From positions 1 to 46,209 of the forward strand of contig JAPORU010000050.1 of the NCBI GenBank assembly GCA_026710045.1: 46,209 nt of DNA, written 5' to 3'. The stretch is from Aestuariivita sp. GTDB taxonomy: Bacteria; Pseudomonadota; Alphaproteobacteria; Rhodobacterales; Rhodobacteraceae. Below the pieces are notes generated by a model. It did no database searches. It was not told the DNA's origin and saw only the letters and a program-made list of their open reading frames with translations. Position 1 is the stretch's first letter; every line of letters begins with the position of its first letter. This document shows, piece by piece, positions 37,015 through 45,328 of the stretch. The position numbers and the translations under genes were made by a program.

Positions 37015-38367
37015 TCAGGTCTCTGTGAACGCAGAGTCAAGTGCCGCCAAAATAATGTCAATTTCAGTGCTCGAGATAATCAGCGGCGGCGACATCAGGA
37101 TGTTGGCTCCAGAGACGCGGACCATTGCACCCTCACGGTAGGCGATGGATTGTATGCGTTCAACCTGTTCTTTCGACGCCGGAGTCTTGTTTTCTCGATC
37201 TGATACGAGCTCAAGTCCACACATTAATCCGTGACCACCACGTACATCACCAATAAGATCATGTTTATGAGACAAGGCCGTTAATCCATCGAAAAGTTGC
37301 TGACCGCGAGTCGCTGCATTCTCGGGAACATTGAGCCGTAGCGTTTCCTTTAGACACGCGACAGCTGCGGCCGCTCCCACAGGATGTCCCGAATAGGTGT
37401 AACCTGATCCGATCATGCCGTCGGATGATGGGTCCTGTTCAAAAACATCGGCAATTGCATCTGAGATCATCGTACAACCAAAGGGAAAATAACCGGTGGT
37501 GATTGCCTTGGCGGTTGACATCAAATCGGGTTGAACATGCCAATGTCGAGATCCCGTCCAACTGCCGGTGCGCCCAAAACCGGTAATGACCTCATCGGCA
37601 ATCAATAAAATTCCGTACTGCGAACAGAGGTCACGCACCCCTGGCATGAAGCTCTTGTGGGGTGGTATCACGCCTCCGGCCCCAAGTATGGGTTCCATGA
37701 TGAAGGCGGCAATTGTCTGGGGTCCTTGAAACGCGATCTCATCGTCAAGAGCCCGTAGACATAAATCTGCCAGACGCTCCGGATCTGATTCGTTAAAGGG
37801 ATTGCGGTATGTGTAGGGAGCCGGAATCTGAAAGCAGCCCGGAAGCAAAGGTTCATAAGGGGTTCGAAAATTCGCATTGCCGTTTACAGAGGCTCCGCCG
37901 GTATGGGTTCCATGATAACCCTTCTTCAACGACAGGAATTTCACGCGCCCGGCTTCGCCTCTCAATTTATGATATTGCCGCGCGAGTCGAAGACAGATTT
38001 CGACGCTGTCTGATCCACCGGACGTGAAGAAGGCACGAGACAATCCGTCGTCCGCAAAGAAATCCTTGAGCATGAAACTCAATTCGATGACCTTATCGTT
38101 CGAGGCTCCTCGGAACGTCGAATAATACGGTAGATCATTCAGTTGATCGGTAATTGCCTGCTTCACAGCGTCGCAGGAATAACCAAGATTGACGTTCCAA
38201 AGCCCACCCACCGCATCAACAGTGGTGTGACCATCGATATCGGTTATGCGCACACCATGGCTGGATGTAATGATCCGTGGTGGGGATATTAGTGACTCGG
38301 CTGGATGTGCCATCGGATGCCACATATGCCGTGCATTGTTTTCCATCAGAAAATTGTGGTTGTTCAT
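37015..38367 (-). CDS. Class III aminotransferase (omega-amino acid type)
   Basis: A 450-residue PLP enzyme of the class III family (omega-amino-acid:pyruvate, taurine or putrescine aminotransferases). Features are HPMAHPAESLISPPRIITSS near the start, the PLP phosphate site FFTSGGSDSVE (113-123), KKGYHGTHTGG, Asp258 in LIADEVITGFGRTG and Lys287 in STAKAITTGYFPFG, which forms the Schiff base. The start is 58 bases after the creatinase stop on the same strand, so the two are probably co-transcribed. If the creatinase-like enzyme acts on a guanidino acid that yields an omega-amino acid, this enzyme could take the next step; that is inference. Substrate not determined. Confidence 0.88.
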   Translation of the reverse strand: MNNHNFLMENNARHMWHPMAHPAESLISPPRIITSSHGVRITDIDGHTTVDAVGGLWNVNLGYSCDAVKQAITDQLNDLPYYSTFRGASNDKVIELSFMLKDFFADDGLSRAFFTSGGSDSVEICLRLARQYHKLRGEAGRVKFLSLKKGYHGTHTGGASVNGNANFRTPYEPLLPGCFQIPAPYTYRNPFNESDPERLADLCLRALDDEIAFQGPQTIAAFIMEPILGAGGVIPPHKSFMPGVRDLCSQYGILLIADEVITGFGRTGSWTGSRHWHVQPDLMSTAKAITTGYFPFGCTMISDAIADVFEQDPSSDGMIGSGYTYSGHPVGAAAAVACLKETLRLNVPENAATRGQQLFDGLTALSHKHDLIGDVRGGHGLMCGLELVSDRENKTPASKEQVERIQSIAYREGAMVRVSGANILMSPPLIISSTEIDIILAALDSAFTET

Positions 38368-38425
38368 AGACTGAGCTCCTTTGAGAAATCTGCCGATAGG
38401 GACGAACCGTTATCCGACCTGATCA

Positions 38426-39640
38426 TTATGCCGCTATGATGTTGTAGTCTGGGCCGTAGGGAAAGCGGGTAATGTTGGTTGTGCCGTCTGTGTCAATGAC
38501 GAGGATGTCATGTTCGCGATATCCGCCCGCGCCGGGCAGACCTTCGGGGATCAGAAGCATGGGCTCCATCGAGACTACCATTCCAGGTTCCAAGGTCGTC
38601 TTAACGTCTTCGCGGAGTTCGAGCCCAGTCTCCCGTCCGTAGTAATGGCTGAGTATGCCAAAGGAGTGCCCGTATCCGAAGGATCGGAATTGCAGGAGTC
38701 CCTTGTCTTCTAAGAACTGGTTGATCTCTGCACAGATGCCCGAGCACGTCATGCCGGGTTTGATAAGTGAGAGCCCAAGTTCGTGCGCGGCGACATTCGC
38801 TTCCCAGATCTGGAGCGTTGGGGCATCAGGTTCGCCGAGATAGAGCGAGCGTTCGAGCGCCGTATAATATCCGTTGATCATCGGAAAGGCGTTGAGACTG
38901 AGGAGGTCGCCAGATTCGAGTCGCCGTCCAGTCACAGGGTTGTGGGCACCGTCAGTATTGAGGCCAGACTGGAACCAGACCCAGGTATCGCGATATTCTG
39001 CGTCCGGGAAGGTATCGGCAATTGCGAATTCCATCGCGTCGCGGCCGGTCATTGCGACATCAATTTCGCGGGCCCCAATGCGAATCTCATCCTTGATCGT
39101 CTGGCCTCCAATATCCGCGATGCGTGCGCCCTCCTTGATGAGAGCGATCTCTGCGGACGACTTGATCATTCGGAGCCGCATCGTGTCCGGCGCGATATCG
39201 ACCAGTGTTTCGATGTTCAGTATTTCGCGGCATGCCCGTTCCGCCGTGAGTGTCAGGTGGTCTGCTTCAATGCCGAGCCGGACGGGAGTGCCGAGGACGG
39301 ATCTCACCGCCCGCCAGTAGCTGTCGTGCTTCCAGTCCGTGTAGACGAGGTTGTCCCCGATTGAGCGTCGCCATGGCTGGCCGGCGTCGATGTTGGCCGA
39401 CACTGTCACGCACTGATCCTCGGTCACGATGCAGCCGTAGGGACGGCCGAAAGCGCAATAAAGGAATCCGGAGTAGTAGGCGATGTTGTGCATCGACGTG
39501 AGCAGCACGACGGGGACATCTCTTTTGTCCATGACTGCGCGGAGCTTCTCTAGTCGCGCCGTGTACTCTTCCGGGGCAAAGGGCAGTGTGGCCTTTTCGC
39601 CGTTTTCGAGAACAAGGAAGTCGGAGCGTGTGGCCGCCAT
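38426..39640 (-). CDS. Creatinase (creatine amidinohydrolase), M24 family
   Basis: A 404-residue pita-bread-fold enzyme that matches Pseudomonas creatinase along its full length. Shared stretches include LYCAFGRPYG, SANIDAGQPWRR, VYTDWKHDSYW, MRMIKS, ARIADIGG, FGYGHSFGILSHYYGRETG and ELREDV, EPGMVVSMEPM and GLPGAGGYREHDIL. Residues equivalent to the catalytic set are present: His233 (DGAHNPV), Glu263 (ALERS), Glu359, His377 and Arg66. The reaction is creatine plus water to sarcosine plus urea. The gene looks richer in G+C than its neighbours, so recent acquisition is possible. It faces a PotABCD-like importer and precedes an aminotransferase gene. Guanidino acids other than creatine are conceivable substrates. 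Confidence 0.92.
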   Translation of the reverse strand: MAATRSDFLVLENGEKATLPFAPEEYTARLEKLRAVMDKRDVPVVLLTSMHNIAYYSGFLYCAFGRPYGCIVTEDQCVTVSANIDAGQPWRRSIGDNLVYTDWKHDSYWRAVRSVLGTPVRLGIEADHLTLTAERACREILNIETLVDIAPDTMRLRMIKSSAEIALIKEGARIADIGGQTIKDEIRIGAREIDVAMTGRDAMEFAIADTFPDAEYRDTWVWFQSGLNTDGAHNPVTGRRLESGDLLSLNAFPMINGYYTALERSLYLGEPDAPTLQIWEANVAAHELGLSLIKPGMTCSGICAEINQFLEDKGLLQFRSFGYGHSFGILSHYYGRETGLELREDVKTTLEPGMVVSMEPMLLIPEGLPGAGGYREHDILVIDTDGTTNITRFPYGPDYNIIAA

Positions 39641-39662
39641 GAAGGTCTCCTTTTCAGCTGTC

Positions 39663-39718
39663 GCCCCGGAATATGGGGCTATGATCTCTCACATCGAGAC
39701 CGATGCCGCAGCGGTCTC
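39663..39718 (-). promoter_or_regulatory. Two dyads upstream of the creatinase gene
   Basis: GCCCC/GGGGC (39663-39679) and GAGACCG/CGGTCTC (39696-39702 and 39712-39718, 9-base centre) lie 22-78 bases before the creatinase ATG, in the region divergent to the ABC transporter. Either could be an operator or a leader hairpin. No regulator gene is adjacent. Confidence 0.4.
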
Positions 39719-39835
39719 ATCGACACGGGCGTGTTCATTTTCAAACGATCCAACTGCCGAGTTTTGAATCAATTTGACTGTCCATTGAATTTCTGTAACG
39801 TTACTGCAAGACTTTATCTGAGATAAGCGGAGAAC

Positions 39836-40939
39836 ATGTTGGTCGACAACTCTCAATCCGACGCATTTGTTGAATTTGAACGCGTGCAGAAGAGTTATGA
39901 CGGGGAAAAGCTCGTCGTCAAGGACTTAAATCTAAGTATGCCAAAGGGCGAATTCTTGACAATGCTCGGCCCTTCAGGATCGGGAAAAACAACGTGTCTG
40001 ATGATGCTCGCTGGATTTGAAACGGCTACGCATGGTGATATTCGGCTTGATGGTACGTCAATCAATAACATTCCACCGTACAAGCGTGGTATCGGTATGG
40101 TGTTTCAGAACTATGCGCTGTTCCCGCACATGACCGTCGCCGAAAACTTATCGTTTCCATTGGAGGTTCGGAAAGTTGGCAAATCTGCGAGAGAGCAAAA
40201 GATTAAGCATGCACTGGAAATGGTGGAGATGCACGAATTTGGCGCCCGGCGCCCGGCGCAACTTTCAGGTGGTCAACAACAACGGATCGCTTTAGCCCGA
40301 GCCTTGGTTTTTGAGCCAAAACTTGTGTTGATGGATGAACCGTTGGGAGCGCTTGACAAGCAGCTTCGTGAAAAGATGCAATTCGAGATAACACGATTAG
40401 CCCACAATCTTGGAATAACAGTGGTTTATGTAACGCATGATCAAACGGAAGCTCTGACCATGTCTGATCGTGTTGCCGTATTTGACGATGGTTATATCCA
40501 ACAGATTGCCCCTCCTGACATCTTATATGAAGAACCTGGAAACAGTTTTGTCGCGCAGTTTATCGGAGAAAACAATACTCTAGAAGGGGTGATTAAAGAG
40601 ATAAGAGATGATTACGCTACGGTGCAATTGGATAACAGTGAACTGATTGATTGCAAACCCGTTAATGTGTCAAGAGTTGGTGAACGAACCCGTGTGTCCA
40701 TTCGTCCGGAGAGAGTGGAATATAATAAATCACGTTTGCATGACAATGCCCAGACAATAAAGGCGGACGTTTTGGAAGTAATTTACATGGGCGATATTTT
40801 CCGCACCCGTTTGCGCGTTGCCGGAAATGATGAGTTCATTATCAAGACACGAAATGCACCCGATCAGGATCGTTTGCAAAGTGGTCTACAGATTGAAATC
40901 GGATGGTTAGCGGACGATTGTCGCGCTTTAGATGCTTGA
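39836..40939 (+). CDS. ABC transporter ATPase, PotA-like
   Basis: A 367-residue ATPase of the spermidine/putrescine-type importer group. The Walker A motif GPSGSGKT is at 45-52, the Q-loop in MVFQNYALFP, the signature LSGGQQQR at 143-150, Walker B LVLMDEP at 163-169 and the H-loop in VYVTHDQTEA. The C-terminal third is a TOBE regulatory domain (NNTLEGVIKEI, VSIRPERVEY). It starts the transporter gene series ATPase, binding protein, permease, permease, facing away from creatinase. The shared divergent region suggests joint control with creatinase and the aminotransferase. Substrate not shown by sequence. Confidence 0.92.
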   Translation: MLVDNSQSDAFVEFERVQKSYDGEKLVVKDLNLSMPKGEFLTMLGPSGSGKTTCLMMLAGFETATHGDIRLDGTSINNIPPYKRGIGMVFQNYALFPHMTVAENLSFPLEVRKVGKSAREQKIKHALEMVEMHEFGARRPAQLSGGQQQRIALARALVFEPKLVLMDEPLGALDKQLREKMQFEITRLAHNLGITVVYVTHDQTEALTMSDRVAVFDDGYIQQIAPPDILYEEPGNSFVAQFIGENNTLEGVIKEIRDDYATVQLDNSELIDCKPVNVSRVGERTRVSIRPERVEYNKSRLHDNAQTIKADVLEVIYMGDIFRTRLRVAGNDEFIIKTRNAPDQDRLQSGLQIEIGWLADDCRALDA

Positions 40940-41052
40940 ACGAGAGGGAAATTGCAAAGTAAAAAAGAACAGTTTAGGGGTAAAGCGTTCGATCAGTACC
41001 TGGTCGGGTTACTTAACAAAATTCTAAATTTCGGGAAGAGGAGAATTGAGGA

Positions 41053-42144
41053 ATGAAAAGAAAACTTGCGATTACGGCAGCGAGCATGGCAGCAATCTCT
41101 GCACAGGTAGCGGTCGCTGATGATATGGTATTTGTGAGTTGGGGAGGTGCGTATCAACAGTCACAGCACCGAGCCTACGTGGAGCCCTATCTTGAGATGA
41201 ACCCAAATATTAGCGCAACGTGGGATGAAAGCTCCGCAGAAGCGGTTGCAAAGTTGCGGGCGATGAACGAAGCGGGAAATGTCACATGGGATGTTGTTGA
41301 TGCGGTTGCTGCCGACGCAATACGGCTGTGTGATGAGGGTCTTGCTTTGGAAATCGATCATGACGCACTCCTCGCGCCTGCTCCCGATGGTACACCGGCC
41401 AGCGAAGATTTTGGTGACCTAATCGTTTCCGAGTGCTTTATTCCGCAAATTGTGTATTCCACAACTTTTGGCTATCGCACGGATCTGATTGATGCACCAA
41501 CAGATGTTTGTGCAGTGTTCGATCTTGAAACCTATCCAGGGCGGCGTAGTCTTGAGAAGCGACCCGTTAATAACTTGGAATGGGCTCTTTATTGTGATGG
41601 AGTTGCCAAGGACGAGATATACGACGTTCTCGCAACAGAAGAGGGCCAAGAGCGAGCACTAGCAAAACTTGATACAATAAAATCAGAAGTCATTTGGTGG
41701 TCGGCCGGTGCGGATACGCCGCAACTGCTGGCCGATGGCGAGGTGGTGATCGGCTCGACGTATAATGGGCGTCTTTTTTCGGTTATTGAAGAGCAAAAGC
41801 AGCCTGTTGCGATACTTTGGGACATGCAAGTGTTCGATCTTGATGGCTGGATTATTCCCACTGGATTGTCAGATGATCGTGTGGCTCGTGCGAAGGATTT
41901 TCTTTATTTTGCGACCGACACGCAAAGGTTAGCCGATCAAGCGAAGTTCATTTCCTATGGACCGGCGCGCCTGTCCTCCGCACCTCTCGTCGGGAAGCAC
42001 GCTGATCTCGGTATTGATATGGCACCACACATGCCTACCGATCCGAATAACGCAGCCAATACGCTGCTGTATAATTATGAATTTTGGGCGGATTATCGCG
42101 ATGATATAGACGCCAAATTTCAGGCGTGGCTTGCGCAGTCATAA
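41053..42144 (+). CDS. ABC transporter periplasmic substrate-binding protein, PotD-like
   Basis: A 363-residue extracellular solute-binding protein. A signal peptide occupies 1-22 (KRKLAITAASMAAISAQVAVA, cleaved before DD). The mature start MVFVSWGGAYQQSQHRAYVEPYLEMNP is typical of the PotD/family-1 branch found in Alphaproteobacteria for polyamines and related cations. Further blocks are VTWDVVDAVAADAIRLCDEG, VIWWSAGADTPQLLADGEVVIGSTYNGR and DGWIIPTGL. A GGGAAGAGG ribosome binding site precedes the ATG. A long stem-loop follows the stop. Ligand unknown; a guanidino compound is a plausible guess from the creatinase neighbour. Confidence 0.92.
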   Translation: MKRKLAITAASMAAISAQVAVADDMVFVSWGGAYQQSQHRAYVEPYLEMNPNISATWDESSAEAVAKLRAMNEAGNVTWDVVDAVAADAIRLCDEGLALEIDHDALLAPAPDGTPASEDFGDLIVSECFIPQIVYSTTFGYRTDLIDAPTDVCAVFDLETYPGRRSLEKRPVNNLEWALYCDGVAKDEIYDVLATEEGQERALAKLDTIKSEVIWWSAGADTPQLLADGEVVIGSTYNGRLFSVIEEQKQPVAILWDMQVFDLDGWIIPTGLSDDRVARAKDFLYFATDTQRLADQAKFISYGPARLSSAPLVGKHADLGIDMAPHMPTDPNNAANTLLYNYEFWADYRDDIDAKFQAWLAQS

Positions 42145-42149
42145 ACCGG

Positions 42150-42182
42150 AAACGGGGCAAAGTTTGTGTCTTTGCCCCGTTT
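42150..42182 (+). terminator. 13-bp perfect stem-loop after binding-protein gene
   Basis: AAACGGGGCAAAG (42150-42162) and CTTTGCCCCGTTT (42170-42182) flank a 7-base loop, starting five bases after the stop. The right arm ends in TTT but no longer U-tract follows. A partial terminator or 3' stabiliser at this place would make binding protein more abundant than the permeases. Confidence 0.7.
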
Positions 42183-42589
42183 CAAGATGGGTAAGTATTA
42201 GCACTGCATAGTATGGTGATTCATGTTAAGAGCCTGACCGAAAATTCGGGATTAACCTAACATCATATCGCGTTTTATTTTGGTTTTTACTGAATATACT
42301 GTAATATGGGGTATCTTGGTTCAGCCTCTAAGACAGATGAGCTTGGTAACTTCATAGAAATAGTGTGACGAACTTTGAGGGGCTCGAGCGTTACAACGTC
42401 CGATGTCTGCTCCGAGGTGAGATACCCTGAATATTGGAAAGATTCATGTCCCATACGGCGTGTCGGAATCGAGGGTTCGAGATACGAAATCACTGTAGCC
42501 GTTTCGGGCATTCGGAATAGCAAGAACATTGGAACACTCGTTTGTCGGCTTCCAAAAGGTTCATTGTTCATGGTCGATGGCGTAACTGA
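42183..42589. other. 407-base gap between binding-protein and permease genes
   Basis: No recognised gene. A plus-strand frame 42375-42593 (72 residues from TTG) overlaps the permease ATG in an ATGA, but it has no ribosome binding site or known domain. A separate promoter for the permease genes may lie here. Confidence 0.4.
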
Positions 42590-44146
42590 ATGACCCTTGG
42601 AACTGAATCAATGAACTCTACTTGTGGTCCGGTGCTTGCGGCTGACGGAACACCGCTTAAGAAGTCGTTGGCGCGTGCTCTGAGAATGCAAAAGCTCAGG
42701 GCACTGATGCTCGTTGCACCCCTGATGCTTTTCATTGTGATAACCTTCCTTGCGCCAATAGCCGACATGTTGTTCCGTTCAGTGGAAAATGCGATTGTAG
42801 CGGACACTCTACCCGAAACTATTCAAAAATTATCCGAATGGGACCCTACGAGGGATCAGGCACCTGAAGAGGCCGTATTTGAGACACTCTATATTGACGT
42901 ATTTTTTGCTGCCGAGGAGAAAAAACATACACGACTGGGTACCCGACTAAATTATGAGTTAACGGGGATCAGTTCTCTTTTCCGTAAATCTGGACGTCGT
43001 ATTGGACGTTTCCCTACCGATATCTACGCTGAGCAATTTATTTCCCAAGACTCACGTTTGTCGGACCCCATGTTTTGGGTGCGGATGATGAACGACCCAC
43101 GTATTGTGAGGAGTCTCCCATTAACCGCACGAACATGGACTCGATGGACACATTATTTACGTGGCGAAGGCGATGATCCATCAATGGAGGATGTTGAAAA
43201 TGTTTTTTATGCCGCTCTTTTTTTCGATTTAAGGAACAGTGCCGATGGCATCTCCGAGGTTTTAAACAATATTGATATTTCAAATTTCGAATCCATTGAC
43301 TTAGGCGCAGAATTTGAAGCGATAGATGAAGACTGGGTAAATCCAAGTGTATGGCGCACGATTTATACATATTCGCCGAAGTACACTTCAGGATATTTCT
43401 TGAATGCGGTTGATTTACAGAAAGGATTAGACGGACCCGAAGTTCGGCCCGAAAATCAACGGATTTACCTGTTGTTATTTCAGCGCACACTTGTGATGTC
43501 ATTCGTTATCACAGTGAGTTGTATTCTGCTTGGTTACCCGGTGGCCTGGTTACTTGCAAATTTATCAACACGAACTGCAAACTTATTGTTGATTCTCGTT
43601 TTGTTGCCCTTCTGGACATCCCTTCTCGTACGCACCTCGGCTTGGAAGGTTATGTTGCAACAACAAGGGGTCATTAACGATACTTTAGTTTGGCTCGGGC
43701 TTATCGATGACGCCAATCGACTGATTATGATCAATAATCAATTTGGAACAATTGTGGCAATGACACATATTTTGCTACCATTTATGATACTGCCTCTATA
43801 CTCGGTCATGCAGACAATTCCGCCCAGTTATGTTCACGCCGCCAAGTCACTTGGAGCGACCAATTGGACAGCATTCTGGCGAGTCTATTTTCCCCAGACT
43901 GTTCCGGGGATTGGAGCCGGTTCAATACTCGTTTTCATTCTATCGATTGGCTATTACATTACACCGGAAATCGTTGGTGGTACGACGGGTACGTTCATTT
44001 CAAATCGTATCGCCTACCATATTTCGTCGTCACTCAATTGGGGGCTTGCAGCGGCTTTGGGTACAATTCTGCTCGCCGCCGTACTGATTCTCTATTGGGC
44101 CTATGACAAGATTATCGGTATGGACAACATGAAACTTGGGGGCTGA
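42590..44146 (+). CDS. ABC transporter permease, PotB-like, with large periplasmic insert
   Basis: A 518-residue inner-membrane permease. TM1 is near residues 38-60 (ALMLVAPLMLFIVITFLAPI). About 230 residues without membrane segments follow before TM2 (LVMSFVITVSCILLGYPVAWLLA), far longer than the usual loop of PotB. The remaining helices and the coupling-helix motif HAAKSLGATNWTAFWRVYFPQTVPG are normal. Long inserts of this kind occur in the alphaproteobacterial PotB group. Start choice is uncertain: ATG 42590, or 42611 (MNSTCGPVL). The second permease gene begins 3 bases after the stop. Confidence 0.9.
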   Translation: MTLGTESMNSTCGPVLAADGTPLKKSLARALRMQKLRALMLVAPLMLFIVITFLAPIADMLFRSVENAIVADTLPETIQKLSEWDPTRDQAPEEAVFETLYIDVFFAAEEKKHTRLGTRLNYELTGISSLFRKSGRRIGRFPTDIYAEQFISQDSRLSDPMFWVRMMNDPRIVRSLPLTARTWTRWTHYLRGEGDDPSMEDVENVFYAALFFDLRNSADGISEVLNNIDISNFESIDLGAEFEAIDEDWVNPSVWRTIYTYSPKYTSGYFLNAVDLQKGLDGPEVRPENQRIYLLLFQRTLVMSFVITVSCILLGYPVAWLLANLSTRTANLLLILVLLPFWTSLLVRTSAWKVMLQQQGVINDTLVWLGLIDDANRLIMINNQFGTIVAMTHILLPFMILPLYSVMQTIPPSYVHAAKSLGATNWTAFWRVYFPQTVPGIGAGSILVFILSIGYYITPEIVGGTTGTFISNRIAYHISSSLNWGLAAALGTILLAAVLILYWAYDKIIGMDNMKLGG

Positions 44147-44149
44147 AAA

Positions 44150-45328
44150 TTGACCGCACTGACGCCAATTTCGCCGACGCCAATTGCATTTTTTGTCCCG
44201 GTCAGTGCTGCTGTGGGGGCTGGATTTGGTCTATTAATTGGAACTTCGCAAGGACAAAGCACGCTTGGTTTCATTGCCGGTGCAGTCACCATGGCGGTAA
44301 TTTCTGTGCTTGCCACGAGACCCTTTGTCGGGGAACGGGTAGCGCGTTGGACGCTCTCTCTTCTCTTTACTGTTTCGGGGGTCATTTTTGCAGGAATTAT
44401 GGGCGGTCTCGTGGGTGCCGCCATCGGTGGGTTCTGGGCGTGGTTTATTTTTTGGTTATCAGAAGGACGTTATCGCCGCAAGCTGCCGTCATACCTGACC
44501 CCTGATCAAGTATTGTGGCATTTCACATTTCGGATCATTGTCAGTTTGGTTTTGATCTTTCTGATTCTTCCCATCATTGTCGTGATGCCATTGTCCTTCA
44601 ATGCACAGGATTTCTTTACCTTCACTCCAGAAATGTTGCGTTTGGACCCTGCAGGCTATTCCCTGAAACATTATGTCGATTTTTTTACCAACCCAGATTG
44701 GCAACAGGCACTCAGGAACTCTGTAATTATAGCACCATTTGCGACATTTTTATCAGTTACCTTTGGAACTCTTGCCGCAATAGGTTTAAGCTCTGAGCAT
44801 GTTCCATTTCGTCGCGCAATCATGGCAACATTAATCTCACCGATGATTGTCCCACTTATTATTTCTGCGGCGGGCATGTATTTCTTTTTTTCCCGTATTG
44901 GATTACAAGGAACTTTTTTGGGGGTCATCCTTGCACATGCAGCCTTGGGTATTCCATTTGTTATCATTACAGTCACAGCGACCCTTGTCGGTTTTGACCG
45001 TTCTTTGACACGTGCCGCTGCGAATTTAGGGGCCAATCCGGTAACCACTTTCTTCAGGGTTCAAATGCCATTGATTTTGCCCGGTATGATTTCAGGTGGT
45101 TTGTTTGCCTTCATTACGTCATTTGATGAAGTTGTTGTCGTGCTTTTTGTCGGTTCAGCAACCCAACAAACATTACCATGGCAAATGTTTACGGGTCTAA
45201 GAGAACAAATTTCGCCAACTATTTTGGCGGCTGCAACAATACTGGTTACAATTTCAATTATACTCTTGACGGTTGTTGAATTATTGCGCCGACGTTCTGA
45301 ACAATTGCGCGGCATAAGCCCGAGTTAG
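44150..45328 (+). CDS. ABC transporter permease, PotC-like, with N-terminal membrane extension
   Basis: A 392-residue permease beginning at TTG 44150. The first 105 residues hold about four hydrophobic, Gly-rich segments (including FFVPVSAAVGAGFGLLIG and GIMGGLVGAAIGGFWAW) that ordinary PotC lacks. The standard permease domain starts near FRIIVSLVLIFLILPIIVVMPLSF and carries the coupling motif TRAAANLGANPVTTFFRVQMPLILPG. It follows PotB-like with a 3-base gap and completes the importer. The extension may pair with the enlarged PotB insert. Confidence 0.9.
   Translation: MTALTPISPTPIAFFVPVSAAVGAGFGLLIGTSQGQSTLGFIAGAVTMAVISVLATRPFVGERVARWTLSLLFTVSGVIFAGIMGGLVGAAIGGFWAWFIFWLSEGRYRRKLPSYLTPDQVLWHFTFRIIVSLVLIFLILPIIVVMPLSFNAQDFFTFTPEMLRLDPAGYSLKHYVDFFTNPDWQQALRNSVIIAPFATFLSVTFGTLAAIGLSSEHVPFRRAIMATLISPMIVPLIISAAGMYFFFSRIGLQGTFLGVILAHAALGIPFVIITVTATLVGFDRSLTRAAANLGANPVTTFFRVQMPLILPGMISGGLFAFITSFDEVVVVLFVGSATQQTLPWQMFTGLREQISPTILAAATILVTISIILLTVVELLRRRSEQLRGISPS

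Noticed and set aside
42375-42593. 72-residue frame overlapping the PotB-like start in ATGA
   Set aside because: Starts at TTG without a ribosome binding site, and an opposite-strand frame of similar length exists; the overlap may be chance.
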